Source: Bdellovibrionales bacterium
GTDB lineage: Bacteria; Bdellovibrionota; Bacteriovoracia; Bacteriovoracales; Bacteriovoracaceae
Assembly: GCA_018646675.1 (NCBI GenBank)
Contig: JABGUH010000003.1
Coordinates: forward strand, 59,776 to 123,775
Direction of reading: 5' to 3'
DNA length: 64,000 nucleotides
Positions 8,012 to 17,397 of the stretch are shown in pieces. The position numbers and the translations under genes are program-made. The number at the start of each line of letters is the position of its first letter. Position 1 is the stretch's first letter. The notes under the pieces were generated by a model. It saw only the letters and a list, made by a program, of their open reading frames with translations, was not told where the DNA came from and made no database searches.

Positions 8012-8770
8012 TTGCTAGCACTGGAGCGACAAAAAAAATTACTCAAACTGTTGGAAGATTGCGAATTTTCAACATTTATTGAACTTTCTAAAAAGCTTGA
8101 TGTCTCCTCCATGACTATCCGTCGCGATATCAGATTATTATCGCACAAGCATCAACTAGTAATCTCCCACGGCGGAGTAAGTTTTGAACAGGTAGTAAAG
8201 AAAGAGATCCCCTATAGTGAAAAGCGAGAAAAAAATATTGCGATCAAAAGGCGAATGGCCAAGATGGCGGCCTCGATTGTTAATAATGGTGAAAGTATTG
8301 TTTTGGGATCAGGCACCTCTAACTTTGAGTTAGCAAAGCTCCTACTGCCTAAAGAGTTGACCGTAATTACCGCTGACCTATCCATTGCCTATCTCTTGGC
8401 CCAAAGTAACACCATCCAAACCTATGTTACTGGTGGATTCATCGACTCTCTCAGCTCCGCTTGCGTTGGCCCGGCCAGTATTGATTTTCTAGACCGGGTG
8501 AATGTAGATAAAGTCTTCTTAGGATGTATGGCATGGTCGTTGGAGTATGGAGTCACTACCCCCTCCATAAACAAAGCCGAGTTAAAAAGAAAGATGATTA
8601 GTGTAGCTGAAAAACGCATTTTGATCAGTGATCATACAAAGTTTGATAAACATGGATTAACCAAAATTGCCGATCTGTGCGAATTCGACCTAATCATTAC
8701 AGATCGTGGGCTAAATCATGATGGACGTAAGCGATTAAAAAAAATTAAAACTAAAGTACAGATGGTATAA
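8012..8770 (+). CDS. DeoR-family transcriptional regulator
   Basis: A 252-residue repressor-type protein. The N-terminal helix-turn-helix (FIELSKKLDVSSMTIRRDIRLL) is the DeoR signature. The C-terminal DeoRC sensor domain follows (IVLGSGTSNFELAKLL, YVTGGFI, then ISDHTKFDKHGLTKIADLCEFD and LIITDRGL). DeoRC domains usually bind phosphorylated sugars or metabolites. The start is a TTG at 8012 with AGGTGA just upstream. No better in-frame ATG precedes the HTH. It lies 25 bp after the triphosphatase gene and 21 bp before the porin gene, inside the operon, and probably controls it by binding near 6780-6830. Confidence 0.9.
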   Translation: MLALERQKKLLKLLEDCEFSTFIELSKKLDVSSMTIRRDIRLLSHKHQLVISHGGVSFEQVVKKEIPYSEKREKNIAIKRRMAKMAASIVNNGESIVLGSGTSNFELAKLLLPKELTVITADLSIAYLLAQSNTIQTYVTGGFIDSLSSACVGPASIDFLDRVNVDKVFLGCMAWSLEYGVTTPSINKAELKRKMISVAEKRILISDHTKFDKHGLTKIADLCEFDLIITDRGLNHDGRKRLKKIKTKVQMV

Positions 8771-8791
8771 ACTAAAATCAGGAGGAGATAG

Positions 8792-9940
8792 ATGAGCAAA
8801 TTATTAGTAACAATAGCAATTTTGTTTCTCCCTCTCTCTACAGGTTTTGCCCAGATCGCTAAACGTCGCTATCCTCAACTTACGGCCAGGCTACAGTTTG
8901 ATCTAGGAATGTTTACTGAAGATCGCACCAACCTGGCACAAGGGGGCCAACTACGAAAAGCCTATTTGGGCTTAAAAGGTAAATTAGAAGATTTGATCCA
9001 GGAGGATATCTCATCAAACTGGAGTTATAAAATTAACTACGACCTGGCCAATAATTCAATCTCGGCCAAAGACTTATGGGGCCGTTACCGAGGTGACTAC
9101 GGCGCAGTTAAATTTGGTACCTTCAAAGAACCCTTCGGAATGGAAAATTTAATGAGTTCTGCTGGACTACTGATGATGGAACGCTCACTACCTGATGCTT
9201 TGGTAACCGGTCGCAGCCTTGGAGTTACATACTCCTCTCCTCACCTGTGGAGAATGGCCCTTGACATAGGATTTTTTGGTGAAGGTGTTACCGATCAACG
9301 AGAAGATGAGGATGAGGGACATGCAATTACTGCTCGACTCACCTCCATTCTGCTAAGTAAAGAGTATGGTAATCCGGTAGATCTACACTTCGGGCTCTCC
9401 GCCTCACGCCGAGCCTATAGTAAGGAAGATAACTCTTTTAAGCTCGACTCCACCCCAGAGATTGAGGTTAATGGCACCAAGCTAGTTAACAGTGGAGCAA
9501 TTAAGAATGTTCGCAGCTCAGTTCGTCTAGGCCATGAGCTGGCACTGCTATTTGGAAACTTTGCTCTTTTGGGTGAGTATATTACCATTAAGACCAATCG
9601 CAATCTGGGGCAGGACTACCATTTTGATGGTGGCTCCCTCTCAATCGGATATACAATTTGCGGCATACCCCGAAGTTATGATCGGGACGATCGAAAACTC
9701 AGCAAGGTCTCGGCCCCCCAAGGAGTCGACCGGCTAGAAGTAACCATCCGCTATAGTTGGGTCGATCTTAACGATCAGGATATTGCTGGCGGACGAGAGA
9801 GTAACCTCGGAGCAGGTGTAAATTGGTCACCTAATAGACTAATACGCTTCTCAACCAATGTAATTTGGGCCAAAGTAGAGAGAGACTTGCTGGAAGAGCA
9901 ACCCATGATATACGCAGCGAGGGTACAACTTGATATATAA
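8792..9940 (+). CDS. Phosphate/polyphosphate-type outer-membrane porin (OprO/OprP family)
   Basis: A 382-residue beta-barrel with a signal peptide (MSKLLVTIAILFLPLSTGFAQ). The family pattern is visible: QLRKAYLGLKGKL, WSYKINYDLANNS, KDLWGRYRGDYGAVKFGTFKEPFGMENLMSS, LMMERSLPDALV, and a run of alternating strands to the C-terminal VQLDI. Pseudomonas OprP and OprO are trimeric channels selective for phosphate and polyphosphate respectively. Which anion this one prefers cannot be read here. AGGAGG lies at a good distance before the ATG. The 3' end overlaps the next gene by 11 bp. Confidence 0.88.
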   Translation: MSKLLVTIAILFLPLSTGFAQIAKRRYPQLTARLQFDLGMFTEDRTNLAQGGQLRKAYLGLKGKLEDLIQEDISSNWSYKINYDLANNSISAKDLWGRYRGDYGAVKFGTFKEPFGMENLMSSAGLLMMERSLPDALVTGRSLGVTYSSPHLWRMALDIGFFGEGVTDQREDEDEGHAITARLTSILLSKEYGNPVDLHFGLSASRRAYSKEDNSFKLDSTPEIEVNGTKLVNSGAIKNVRSSVRLGHELALLFGNFALLGEYITIKTNRNLGQDYHFDGGSLSIGYTICGIPRSYDRDDRKLSKVSAPQGVDRLEVTIRYSWVDLNDQDIAGGRESNLGAGVNWSPNRLIRFSTNVIWAKVERDLLEEQPMIYAARVQLDI

Positions 9941-11531
9941 AATAGTATTTCTTTTACTAATCCTTAGTAGCACCGCCATCGCTTCTCAGTGGGACGAGAT
10001 CTACATTGATACTATCCCCCTCAACTCTAAGGAGTATAAAATCTCCCTAAAACCGGAACAGTTTAATGGAGGCAAAAGAGATGTTGACCGCTTCCGCTAT
10101 CTGTTTGAGAAAATTTTAACTCCGGCCCAACTCGTAAAATCCTACTATGGCAAGAAGCGGGCCCGCAAAAAAACTCGTTATGTCACCTTCTATGACACCA
10201 AAGGTGAGTGCCTGTTAAAAAATAACGGTTTTTCACTACGCGAACGAACCGCTTTTGAGGTGGGAGAACGGTGGGTAAATGTAAAATATCGTAGCCGCGA
10301 CATTGAGGAGTCAGGAGATCGTAACGTTAACGACCATCAACAAAGGGGAATCCAGAAATTCGAAGAGGATTTAGTGGGAATTGAGAGCATCTACTCCCAC
10401 TCCAATAAGGTGCAGATCAGCGACCAGCTAGATATTCCCCAAAACGCCCTCACTATCTTTCCTGTTCTTGGCCTGACAGGACTAACCAATCAACATCAGT
10501 TGGTAAAAGTGGGCAACTACACTGTCACTGAGTATAACTATGTGCTGGCCAAGATGAGATTCGATCGACGTTATAACAAAAGTGATAGTAACACCAAAAA
10601 ATTCAAGAAGAGATCGATTAGAAAAATTGAATTAGCACTTTGGTATATTGAGGGAAGAGATACCCCGATTATGGCAGAAGTCACATGGAAGATTAAAGAT
10701 AAGAATGGAAACTACTATCAGGAGAGCGTTCAAAGTGGAAATAACCTCTTTAACCAGTTAAAGCTACTTGATGATTGGGTCGACCCCAATCCTGAGCCTA
10801 AAACAACAATGATCTACGCACACTCCATCGGCTTTTGCAACTCCGCCGCGACCAAAGCAGCAAAACAGGATACAACTATTTTAAGTTTGGTTGAACAGAT
10901 TGATGTAAATAGCAAGGGTGGAGCACACGTCAACACTACAGTAATGCTTCGAGGAGCAAAAGATCAAAATGTCCTACTCCCACTGAACTTTAAAGAGGCA
11001 AAGAGTGTCACAGGAAGCGTTCCGATTGCACCGGTTAAAATTAACGGCACCTGGTTTTTCTCTATCAAGCTAGATGGCAAATCTATTATCACCTACCAAT
11101 ATGACGTTGACCGTTTTATGGATTGGCGGATTGGATTGGACCTAGATGGATTCCCTAATGTTGCAGTTAAGGGACATCAAAACGTCATGGTAAAGTATAA
11201 ATTTACCAATACCTCTGTTCACAAAATTAATAATTATCGCTTAAAAATGCGCGTCCCTCCCAAATATGCTATCTCCCGGATCATTGGCGTTGTTCCTAAA
11301 AAGATAAAAAGAGTTGACCCAGATCGTTTCCAACTAGTTGCCAACGGAGTGGATGTCGGTTTTACCCAAGGTGAGGCCTCCCACGAGACTCAAGCTTTTA
11401 CCCTGCCCACAGGAGCCTATGCAGGTATAACTCTTTTAATCCGTCCCGAAAAAAAGTCCCCATGGTTACTAATTCTAGGAGTAGGCTTAATTATACTTTG
11501 GTTGGCAAAAAATCGTGATATTTTAAAGTGA
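9930..11531 (+). CDS. Exported, membrane-anchored protein with CYTH/VTC-like N-terminal domain
   Basis: A 533-residue protein. The start is a TTG (9930) within the porin gene. It has a signal peptide (IVFLLLILSSTAIAS). Residues about 30-300 resemble the CYTH/VTC fold: RYVTFYDTKGECLLKNNGFS leading to LRERT, then ERWVNVKYRSRD, QKFEEDLVG, IRKIELALWY and IMAEVTWKI. The second half (about 300-500) is a beta-rich region I cannot name. A final TM segment (SPWLLILGVGLIILWLAK) with a short positive tail follows. By topology the tunnel-like domain would face the periplasm, between the porin and the inner-membrane transporters, which fits hydrolysis of imported polyphosphate. The CYTH assignment is by pattern only. 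Confidence 0.6.
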   Translation: MIYKIVFLLLILSSTAIASQWDEIYIDTIPLNSKEYKISLKPEQFNGGKRDVDRFRYLFEKILTPAQLVKSYYGKKRARKKTRYVTFYDTKGECLLKNNGFSLRERTAFEVGERWVNVKYRSRDIEESGDRNVNDHQQRGIQKFEEDLVGIESIYSHSNKVQISDQLDIPQNALTIFPVLGLTGLTNQHQLVKVGNYTVTEYNYVLAKMRFDRRYNKSDSNTKKFKKRSIRKIELALWYIEGRDTPIMAEVTWKIKDKNGNYYQESVQSGNNLFNQLKLLDDWVDPNPEPKTTMIYAHSIGFCNSAATKAAKQDTTILSLVEQIDVNSKGGAHVNTTVMLRGAKDQNVLLPLNFKEAKSVTGSVPIAPVKINGTWFFSIKLDGKSIITYQYDVDRFMDWRIGLDLDGFPNVAVKGHQNVMVKYKFTNTSVHKINNYRLKMRVPPKYAISRIIGVVPKKIKRVDPDRFQLVANGVDVGFTQGEASHETQAFTLPTGAYAGITLLIRPEKKSPWLLILGVGLIILWLAKNRDILK

Positions 11532-11538
11532 GCAATCG

Positions 11539-13074
11539 ATGGAAAGTGTAGTTAAAACAGATGACCCCCTTGATATTTCCAACTTCAGTTTGGAGAGTCT
11601 ACCTAAGCGTGAACTAACCTCGACTGAAAAGTGGATGAAATATCTAGGCTTCGGTTTAGGCATCGGAGTTTTTTTAACCATCTACTATCTTCCCACCCCG
11701 GCCAGTTTGACCATCTCTGGTCAGACCGTTCTGGCCCTCTTTGCTCTTGCATTAATCTGGTGGGTAACTGAGCCATTTCCCACCTATCTTACCTCGCTGA
11801 TTGTAATGGTACTACTTGTGCTACTGGATGGATGGGACGAAAAACATGTGATGGGAGTCTTTGGTTACGATGTCATCTGGCTTAACCTCACCTCTTTCGT
11901 TTTAAGTGCAGGCTTGATCAGCTCTGGCGTCGCCAAGCGAGCGGCACTTTATATGATTGGCCGCTTTGGAGATACGGCATGGGGAGTGCTCGCCTCCTTT
12001 ATGATTATGCACACAATTTTGGCGGCAATGATCCCCTCACCTGTCGCCAGAGTGGCGATGTTACTCCCATTAATGATGATGTCTGCCACCATCTATGGAT
12101 CTACTAGAGATAAACCGAATAACTTTGCAAAAATTCTCTTTCTACAAAATATCCATGGTGTAAATGGAGCAACTACTGCTTTTCTCACCGGTGCAAACGC
12201 CCACATCTTAGCAATTGTCATGATCACCAGCATGATTGGTGAGCAGGTCTACTACTCTGACTGGCTCTTTGCCTCATTTCCGGTTGCTTTTTTAGGCTTA
12301 CTGATTAGTTGGTACATTGGCCCACATCTTTTCAAGCTACGCCCAGAAGAGCGCCTACCTCAACTATCAGGTGGTGTTAAACGAGTCAAAGAGGAGCTAG
12401 ATAAACTAGGCCCGATTCAGAGCAAAGAGAAACGAGCGCTGACAATATTTTTAGTAGTAATTGTTCTATGGGCCACTGATCGCCTCCACCTGCCACTGCT
12501 GGGTTATGAGATATCAGCCTCACTGACGGCACTAATCGGTGCGATCTTGATGTTACTACCAAAAATTGGAATTATCGACTGGGCAAAAACCAATATCCCA
12601 TGGCACCTACTACTGTTTAGTGCCGGAGCCTATGCCTGCGGTTTTGCCTTGACAGAAACCAGGGCCGCCCAGTGGGCAGTCGGAGAGTTGTTCGACCTTG
12701 TCGGCTTAAGGCCGGGACTAAATTTTTGGATAGTCTACTCTGCAGTAATCGCCCTAAATATGTTTAGTCATCTCTTTTTTACTTCTAAAACCATGCGAAC
12801 CATGATCTTCATTCCCTTTGTAATCACCATGGCCCAAAAGCTTGGTTACAACCCACTCTCATTGGCCCTACCAGCAGCCTTTACCATTAGCTGGGTAGTT
12901 GGCCTACCCATCTCAGGTAAGCCTAACGTACTGCTATTTGGTACCGGCCAGTTTAGCTCTATCGACTGTGCTCGTTACGGAATTTTGATGACACTAATTG
13001 CTACTATCCTGCTGATTATTGCAGGATTTACCTGGTTTGCATTTTTAGGCATTACTCCCGCTTTTTGGCAGTAG
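11539..13074 (+). CDS. SLC13/DASS-family anion:sodium symporter
   Basis: A 511-residue protein with about twelve membrane segments after a cytosolic N-terminus of about 50 residues. It shows the DASS hallmarks FALALIWWVTEPFPTYLTSL, a first hairpin motif MIPSPVARVAMLLPL and a second at FFTSKTMRTMIFIPFVI. In CitT-like members the first motif carries SNT. Here it reads SPV, and the second reads SKT, so the ion or substrate site differs from VcINDY. Known substrates of the family are dicarboxylates, sulfate and phosphate. The context (NptA-type gene 21 bp downstream, porin and triphosphatases upstream) favours phosphate or a related anion. Confidence 0.85.
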   Translation: MESVVKTDDPLDISNFSLESLPKRELTSTEKWMKYLGFGLGIGVFLTIYYLPTPASLTISGQTVLALFALALIWWVTEPFPTYLTSLIVMVLLVLLDGWDEKHVMGVFGYDVIWLNLTSFVLSAGLISSGVAKRAALYMIGRFGDTAWGVLASFMIMHTILAAMIPSPVARVAMLLPLMMMSATIYGSTRDKPNNFAKILFLQNIHGVNGATTAFLTGANAHILAIVMITSMIGEQVYYSDWLFASFPVAFLGLLISWYIGPHLFKLRPEERLPQLSGGVKRVKEELDKLGPIQSKEKRALTIFLVVIVLWATDRLHLPLLGYEISASLTALIGAILMLLPKIGIIDWAKTNIPWHLLLFSAGAYACGFALTETRAAQWAVGELFDLVGLRPGLNFWIVYSAVIALNMFSHLFFTSKTMRTMIFIPFVITMAQKLGYNPLSLALPAAFTISWVVGLPISGKPNVLLFGTGQFSSIDCARYGILMTLIATILLIIAGFTWFAFLGITPAFWQ

Positions 13075-13095
13075 ATGTATATTAAGGAGATTTAG

Positions 13096-14865
13096 ATGTT
13101 AGCAACGATCATTTTACCACTAATGGCACTGCTACACATACCAATGGCCATTGGAGCTTCAGACGTAACCCCCAACTCTCCCCAGTGGGGTACAATCTTC
13201 ATGGGGGTCGCCGGGGGGCTAGCCCTATTTCTCTATGGTATGGAGTTAATGAGTGAGGGGATGAAAAAAGGAGCGGGTAAAAAGATGCGCTCCATTTTAT
13301 CTGCCCTGACCCAAAATCGTTTTATTGCCATGAGTGTTGGTGCTTTTGTCACCATGGTTATTCAATCTAGTAGTGCCACTACTGTCATGTTAGTCAGCTT
13401 TGTCCAAGCGGAACTAATGCGCTTTTCCCAAACCCTGGCGGTTATTTTAGGGGCCGATATTGGAACAACTTTTACCGCCCAACTGGTTGCATTTAAGCTG
13501 ACTGACTACGCGCTATTAATGATCGCTATCGGATTTTCGTTACGGCTATTTGCCAAGAAGGATCTATTTAAGCATTTAGGTGAAGCACTTTTAGGTTTTG
13601 GGCTACTCTTTTATGGCATGAAAATGATGAGTGAAGCGATGTATCCGCTGCGTTCCTATCCTGATTTTATTAATGGCTTGCGAGGGCTAGAACATCCACT
13701 CATGGGCCTACTGGTCGGCGCTGCATTTACTGCTATAATCCAAAGTAGTAGTGCCTTTACCGGAATTGTAATTGTCCTGGCCCAGCAAAATCTGATCACC
13801 TTGGAAGCAGGGATACCCCTTATTATGGGCGCAAACATTGGCACCTGTATCACTGCGGCGCTAGCAGGTATAGGAGCAAGTCGGGAGGCCAAACGGGTGG
13901 CGATTGCTCATGCTCTATTTAAAATTGCTGGTGTCATACTCTTTATTTTCTGGATTCCAACTTTTGCCGGATTAATTGAACAAATCGGAGTTTACTTCAT
14001 GGTTGATACCGCCCGAAATATTGCCAACGCTCACACCATTTTTAATGTAAGTCTTGCTTTAGCCTTTTTACCCTTTACCCGCTTTTTTGCAATGCTGATT
14101 TTAAAAATATTTCCTGACAAGACAGAAGAGAAGGGATTAGTTCCAGCTATTTGGCATTTAGATGAGGGAGTGTTGGCCACACCTGATATTGCAATTGAGT
14201 TAACTCACTCAGAAATTTCCCGCATGGCAAAGATTATTGGCCGCATGGTGGACTCTGTTCTTCCACCTTTTATCAGTGATCCCAATAAGCTTAGAGATAA
14301 GCATCACCCCCAACTCTCGATCATTGAGGGGATCGAGATGCGTGAGCATAAACTGGACTTTCTAGAAGAGAAGGTCAGTGATTATCTACTGCGAATTGGC
14401 CGCCGGAATCTCTCCAAAGAGCAGAGTGAAGAGGTTTATCGTCTACTGTCAGTGGTCAAAGATATGGAGAGCATCGGAGATATTATTCATAAAAATATGA
14501 TTCCACAGATGATTAAGAAGAGTCTGCTAAAAAAGAATTTTTCTAAAGAGGGTAAAAATGAGATTGTAACCTACCATGAGAAAATTCATGGTCAATTAGA
14601 GAAACTAGAGAGTGTTCTAGGAGCGATGGATCGTCAAAAGGCAGCCGAAGTGATGCAACTGTCAAAAGATTACGCCATCATGGAAGAGAAGTTTCGTAAA
14701 AACCATCTAAAACGAGTAAAAAATGAGCTAGAAGAGTCACTAGTCACCCATGAGGTGCATATGGAGTTAATGGATCTAATGAAACAGATTAATACTTATG
14801 TGCTGAACATCGCAAAAAGCGTCAAACAGATGGAAAGACGTGAAGAGGCGCTTCCTACGGAGTAG
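13096..14865 (+). CDS. Na+/phosphate cotransporter with C-terminal PhoU-like domain (NptA/YjbB type)
   Basis: A 589-residue protein. After a short leader the two inverted repeats of the NaPi-II fold are clear, each with the QSSSA motif (VTMVIQSSSATTVMLVSF and TAIIQSSSAFTGIVIVL). Each is followed by a G-A-[DN]-I-G-T motif (LGADIGTTFTAQ, MGANIGTCITAA). Residues about 370-580 form a helical PhoU-like domain (VYRLLSVVKDMESIGDIIHKN, MELMDLMKQINTYVLNIAKS) of the sort found in bacterial YjbB/NptA proteins. It moves inorganic phosphate with Na+. AAGGAGA precedes the ATG. It is the last recognisable gene of the operon. Confidence 0.93.
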   Translation: MLATIILPLMALLHIPMAIGASDVTPNSPQWGTIFMGVAGGLALFLYGMELMSEGMKKGAGKKMRSILSALTQNRFIAMSVGAFVTMVIQSSSATTVMLVSFVQAELMRFSQTLAVILGADIGTTFTAQLVAFKLTDYALLMIAIGFSLRLFAKKDLFKHLGEALLGFGLLFYGMKMMSEAMYPLRSYPDFINGLRGLEHPLMGLLVGAAFTAIIQSSSAFTGIVIVLAQQNLITLEAGIPLIMGANIGTCITAALAGIGASREAKRVAIAHALFKIAGVILFIFWIPTFAGLIEQIGVYFMVDTARNIANAHTIFNVSLALAFLPFTRFFAMLILKIFPDKTEEKGLVPAIWHLDEGVLATPDIAIELTHSEISRMAKIIGRMVDSVLPPFISDPNKLRDKHHPQLSIIEGIEMREHKLDFLEEKVSDYLLRIGRRNLSKEQSEEVYRLLSVVKDMESIGDIIHKNMIPQMIKKSLLKKNFSKEGKNEIVTYHEKIHGQLEKLESVLGAMDRQKAAEVMQLSKDYAIMEEKFRKNHLKRVKNELEESLVTHEVHMELMDLMKQINTYVLNIAKSVKQMERREEALPTE

Positions 14866-15173
14866 CAATTTCTATATTATATGGCACTGCTTTGCCCTGG
14901 CGCAAAGTTAAGCCTTTTCGCCCTAGACGTCAAACATCCCGGCTTAAGATCTATCAGACAGATGTAGTTGGACTAAAAAATGTGCGCGACTACTATCAAC
15001 GTGATCTCAGTAAAGTTGCTCAGTTTAATTTCGCCACCAAGGGCGCAAGGGGCGACCGACAAGAGGCAAGCCTCTGTCCCGCTATCTCTTCGTTTAATCT
15101 ACATACAAGGTTAAGTGCTGTTTGGGAGTGGCTAACTAGTCAGATGCAGTGATAGTTATTAGATTGTTTCATA
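14866..15173 (+). other. Intergenic region holding a doubtful 86-codon reading frame
   Basis: Between the cotransporter and the convergent lipoprotein gene there is one open frame from a TTG at 14892 to a TGA at 15150-15152 (PWRKVKPFRPRRQTSRLKIY through VVGLKNVRDYYQRDLSKVAQ). It has no clear ribosome site and no recognisable domain. It may be the end of a decayed gene, or untranslated 3' sequence of the operon. I see no strong terminator hairpin. Confidence 0.25.
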
Positions 15174-17165
15174 CTACTTAACCAGATGATACTGCTGCTG
15201 CTGCAGGTAGTGTAGATTCTGCTCCAAATTCTTCTCAATTCTCTTACCGTCATGATAGAGCAGTATAGGAATAAAAGGGCCATCTGAGCGAAAGGTAATT
15301 TCTAATACATTGTCCGGGCTAATACTAAACCTTCCGACATGACGTTCATAGGGCCAACGTAGATCATCAAAAGTTACATATGCCAGTTCAGAGCAGACGA
15401 GCCGATTATTGGTTTCAACATCAAAATTAAAATCATACTCCTTACCTAACTGTCTAAAAGTGTTTAGTAGATAGTTTTGACGACGATCTTTTGCCAATGG
15501 TTTAGGACGGAGTACCGCTAGGTCATCAATATCTAGAAAATGATCAAGGCTACTCAACTGCACTCCACTTCTTAACGCTTCAATCAGACGCTTACCTTCA
15601 AATTCAATAGCGTGCTGGTGAGGTTGAATAATGGGATGATTCCACAAGTTAAGGCGGATGAGATCGTCTTTACTACCAGTCCAAATTGCCAGGTGTCCAA
15701 AGTGGCCAGGGATAAAGTAGTCGGTTAGCCGGAAAGGGGTCTTCTCTAATAGAATATCTAAAGGTCGCAACTGTTGTGCCAGACGTTGTCGATACTGTTT
15801 ATCAATATTTTTTAGTAATTTCCCCTTACGAAAAGTGACCATTCCGACAACATTTCCAAATAGCTGCGAGACAGAGTACGTAAAGTCGCTAACCTTTCGC
15901 CGAAAATAATCTATAAGATTATGTACTCTAAACTGGATCTGTTCTTGATATTTAGTAAATTTTAACTTGCCTCGCCCTTTCTCTTCCAAGTAATTGTAGG
16001 TCTCAGAGTTTTCTATCACCTGATCAAGTAGAGCATAGTGTGATGATGGATGAGATTGTTTTTGTTCGTCTTCCCACCGATAGTACTCTTTGAGAAAATT
16101 TGAGGCACGAGCTAATTCACGAAAGTGACGTAAGTTAAAATAGTCGCGGGCAACCCGTTTTAGCCCCATCTGTATTCTCTCGTAATCATAATTTGCCATT
16201 ATGCGCAGTTTGGTATTTGTCTGAAAAGAGTTTGTCGCCAGTGAGAAGTTATCATATAGTAACAGTGCTGCCGCCAAGCCTAACTTCATATGAGCAATAA
16301 TCAGTACTCCTCTACGATCATTTGGATTGATATTCAGTTTCCACTTAGAAGACAATCCCAGTTTTGTGATTATCGAGTTTGCAGGACTTCCATCTATCTC
16401 AACTGAGGTTGGCTTTTTATCAGTTAGTATCAACTGATAGCGACCATCAACTAGTGAGCGAAAGCTTTTGGCATAGATCAGAGTATATCGAGCAAACATC
16501 TCATAGTGCTTAATATATTTGAATAGAGAGGTAAGATCTTGCCCCGAAAGAGGAATCTCCCAGTCAATCGAATTATAGAGCTTAATTAGGCCCTCTCTCC
16601 ATCTACGATTTAGCTCAATATCATATTGAAAGAGCAGTGGTAGTTGATCAAAATTAACCTGATACTCTTCTAGCTCATGTTCAAAAGCGTAGACAGGAAA
16701 CCATGCCAGCGCTTCTAATATTTTTTGCCCTTGGGCAATCAGCTCTTTGCCCTCTTTTACTTGTCTCTCACCTTCTCTCTCTAGAATAACATATTCAGGC
16801 TTAATGATACTGTGACCGCCTCCATTTTTTTTTGAACGATGTCTATGTTGATTAACCTTTGCTAGTGCTGCTCGTCCTGATTTGAAAATTTTATTACCAT
16901 CAAAAATGGACCTATTTGCACTCCTCGCTCTGACAAATAGACTATCTTCGTTTTCCCTCTCACTCTCCAGGTAACGTTGTTGTTGAGCCATTAAGCCTTG
17001 CTCTATTGATTTTCGTGGATCCAATTCCGGAGTAGTGGAAGCCAATTGACGATCACTCCATCTAAGAGCTCCGCCACGAGGAAAGTACGAGCAGCTGACG
17101 ACGGCCATCAGGAGTAGCAGTAATGTGACGAAAAGAGTCAAATTTGAGCGCAGGTAAATCATCAA
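15174..17165 (-). CDS. Lipoprotein with permuted papain-like (YiiX/C92-type) amidase domain
   Basis: A 663-residue protein. The N-terminus (FVTLLLLLMAVVSC) is a lipoprotein signal with lipobox VVSC. Residues about 40-430 are helical and unrecognised. The C-terminal third fits the YiiX/YaeF permuted NlpC/P60-papain group: LRPLDILLEK, then the His block PGHFGHLAIWTG, EALRSGVQLSSL, DDLAVLRPK, and late in the domain EYDFNFDVETNNRLVCSELAY, which carries the catalytic-type Cys. In this family the His precedes the Cys, as here. Known members act on amide or ester bonds in cell-wall or lipid substrates. The actual substrate is unknown. Convergent with the phosphate operon. Confidence 0.75.
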   Translation of the reverse strand: MMIYLRSNLTLFVTLLLLLMAVVSCSYFPRGGALRWSDRQLASTTPELDPRKSIEQGLMAQQQRYLESERENEDSLFVRARSANRSIFDGNKIFKSGRAALAKVNQHRHRSKKNGGGHSIIKPEYVILEREGERQVKEGKELIAQGQKILEALAWFPVYAFEHELEEYQVNFDQLPLLFQYDIELNRRWREGLIKLYNSIDWEIPLSGQDLTSLFKYIKHYEMFARYTLIYAKSFRSLVDGRYQLILTDKKPTSVEIDGSPANSIITKLGLSSKWKLNINPNDRRGVLIIAHMKLGLAAALLLYDNFSLATNSFQTNTKLRIMANYDYERIQMGLKRVARDYFNLRHFRELARASNFLKEYYRWEDEQKQSHPSSHYALLDQVIENSETYNYLEEKGRGKLKFTKYQEQIQFRVHNLIDYFRRKVSDFTYSVSQLFGNVVGMVTFRKGKLLKNIDKQYRQRLAQQLRPLDILLEKTPFRLTDYFIPGHFGHLAIWTGSKDDLIRLNLWNHPIIQPHQHAIEFEGKRLIEALRSGVQLSSLDHFLDIDDLAVLRPKPLAKDRRQNYLLNTFRQLGKEYDFNFDVETNNRLVCSELAYVTFDDLRWPYERHVGRFSISPDNVLEITFRSDGPFIPILLYHDGKRIEKNLEQNLHYLQQQQYHLVK

Positions 17166-17397
17166 TAATTTTTCGGAATTTTATTAGTAATACTTTAGGT
17201 AACTCTCAATCAACTATCGCTATTTGTCCAGCTAACTGCTGTAAATTACATGTATTATCTAGCTAGATCTATTTCAAAATTAATACTTAAAAAGATCTTA
17301 TTATTAATTACACAACTGCCGACAAGATTTTGATCATGTGATTTGATAAACATTAGGATATTCAATAAATATAGTATTGCACCAAGGATGTTTCAAG

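Noticed and set aside
17377..17397. TTG start for the subtilisin-like gene
   Set aside because: ATG 17398 has a better ribosome site and begins a proper lipoprotein signal.
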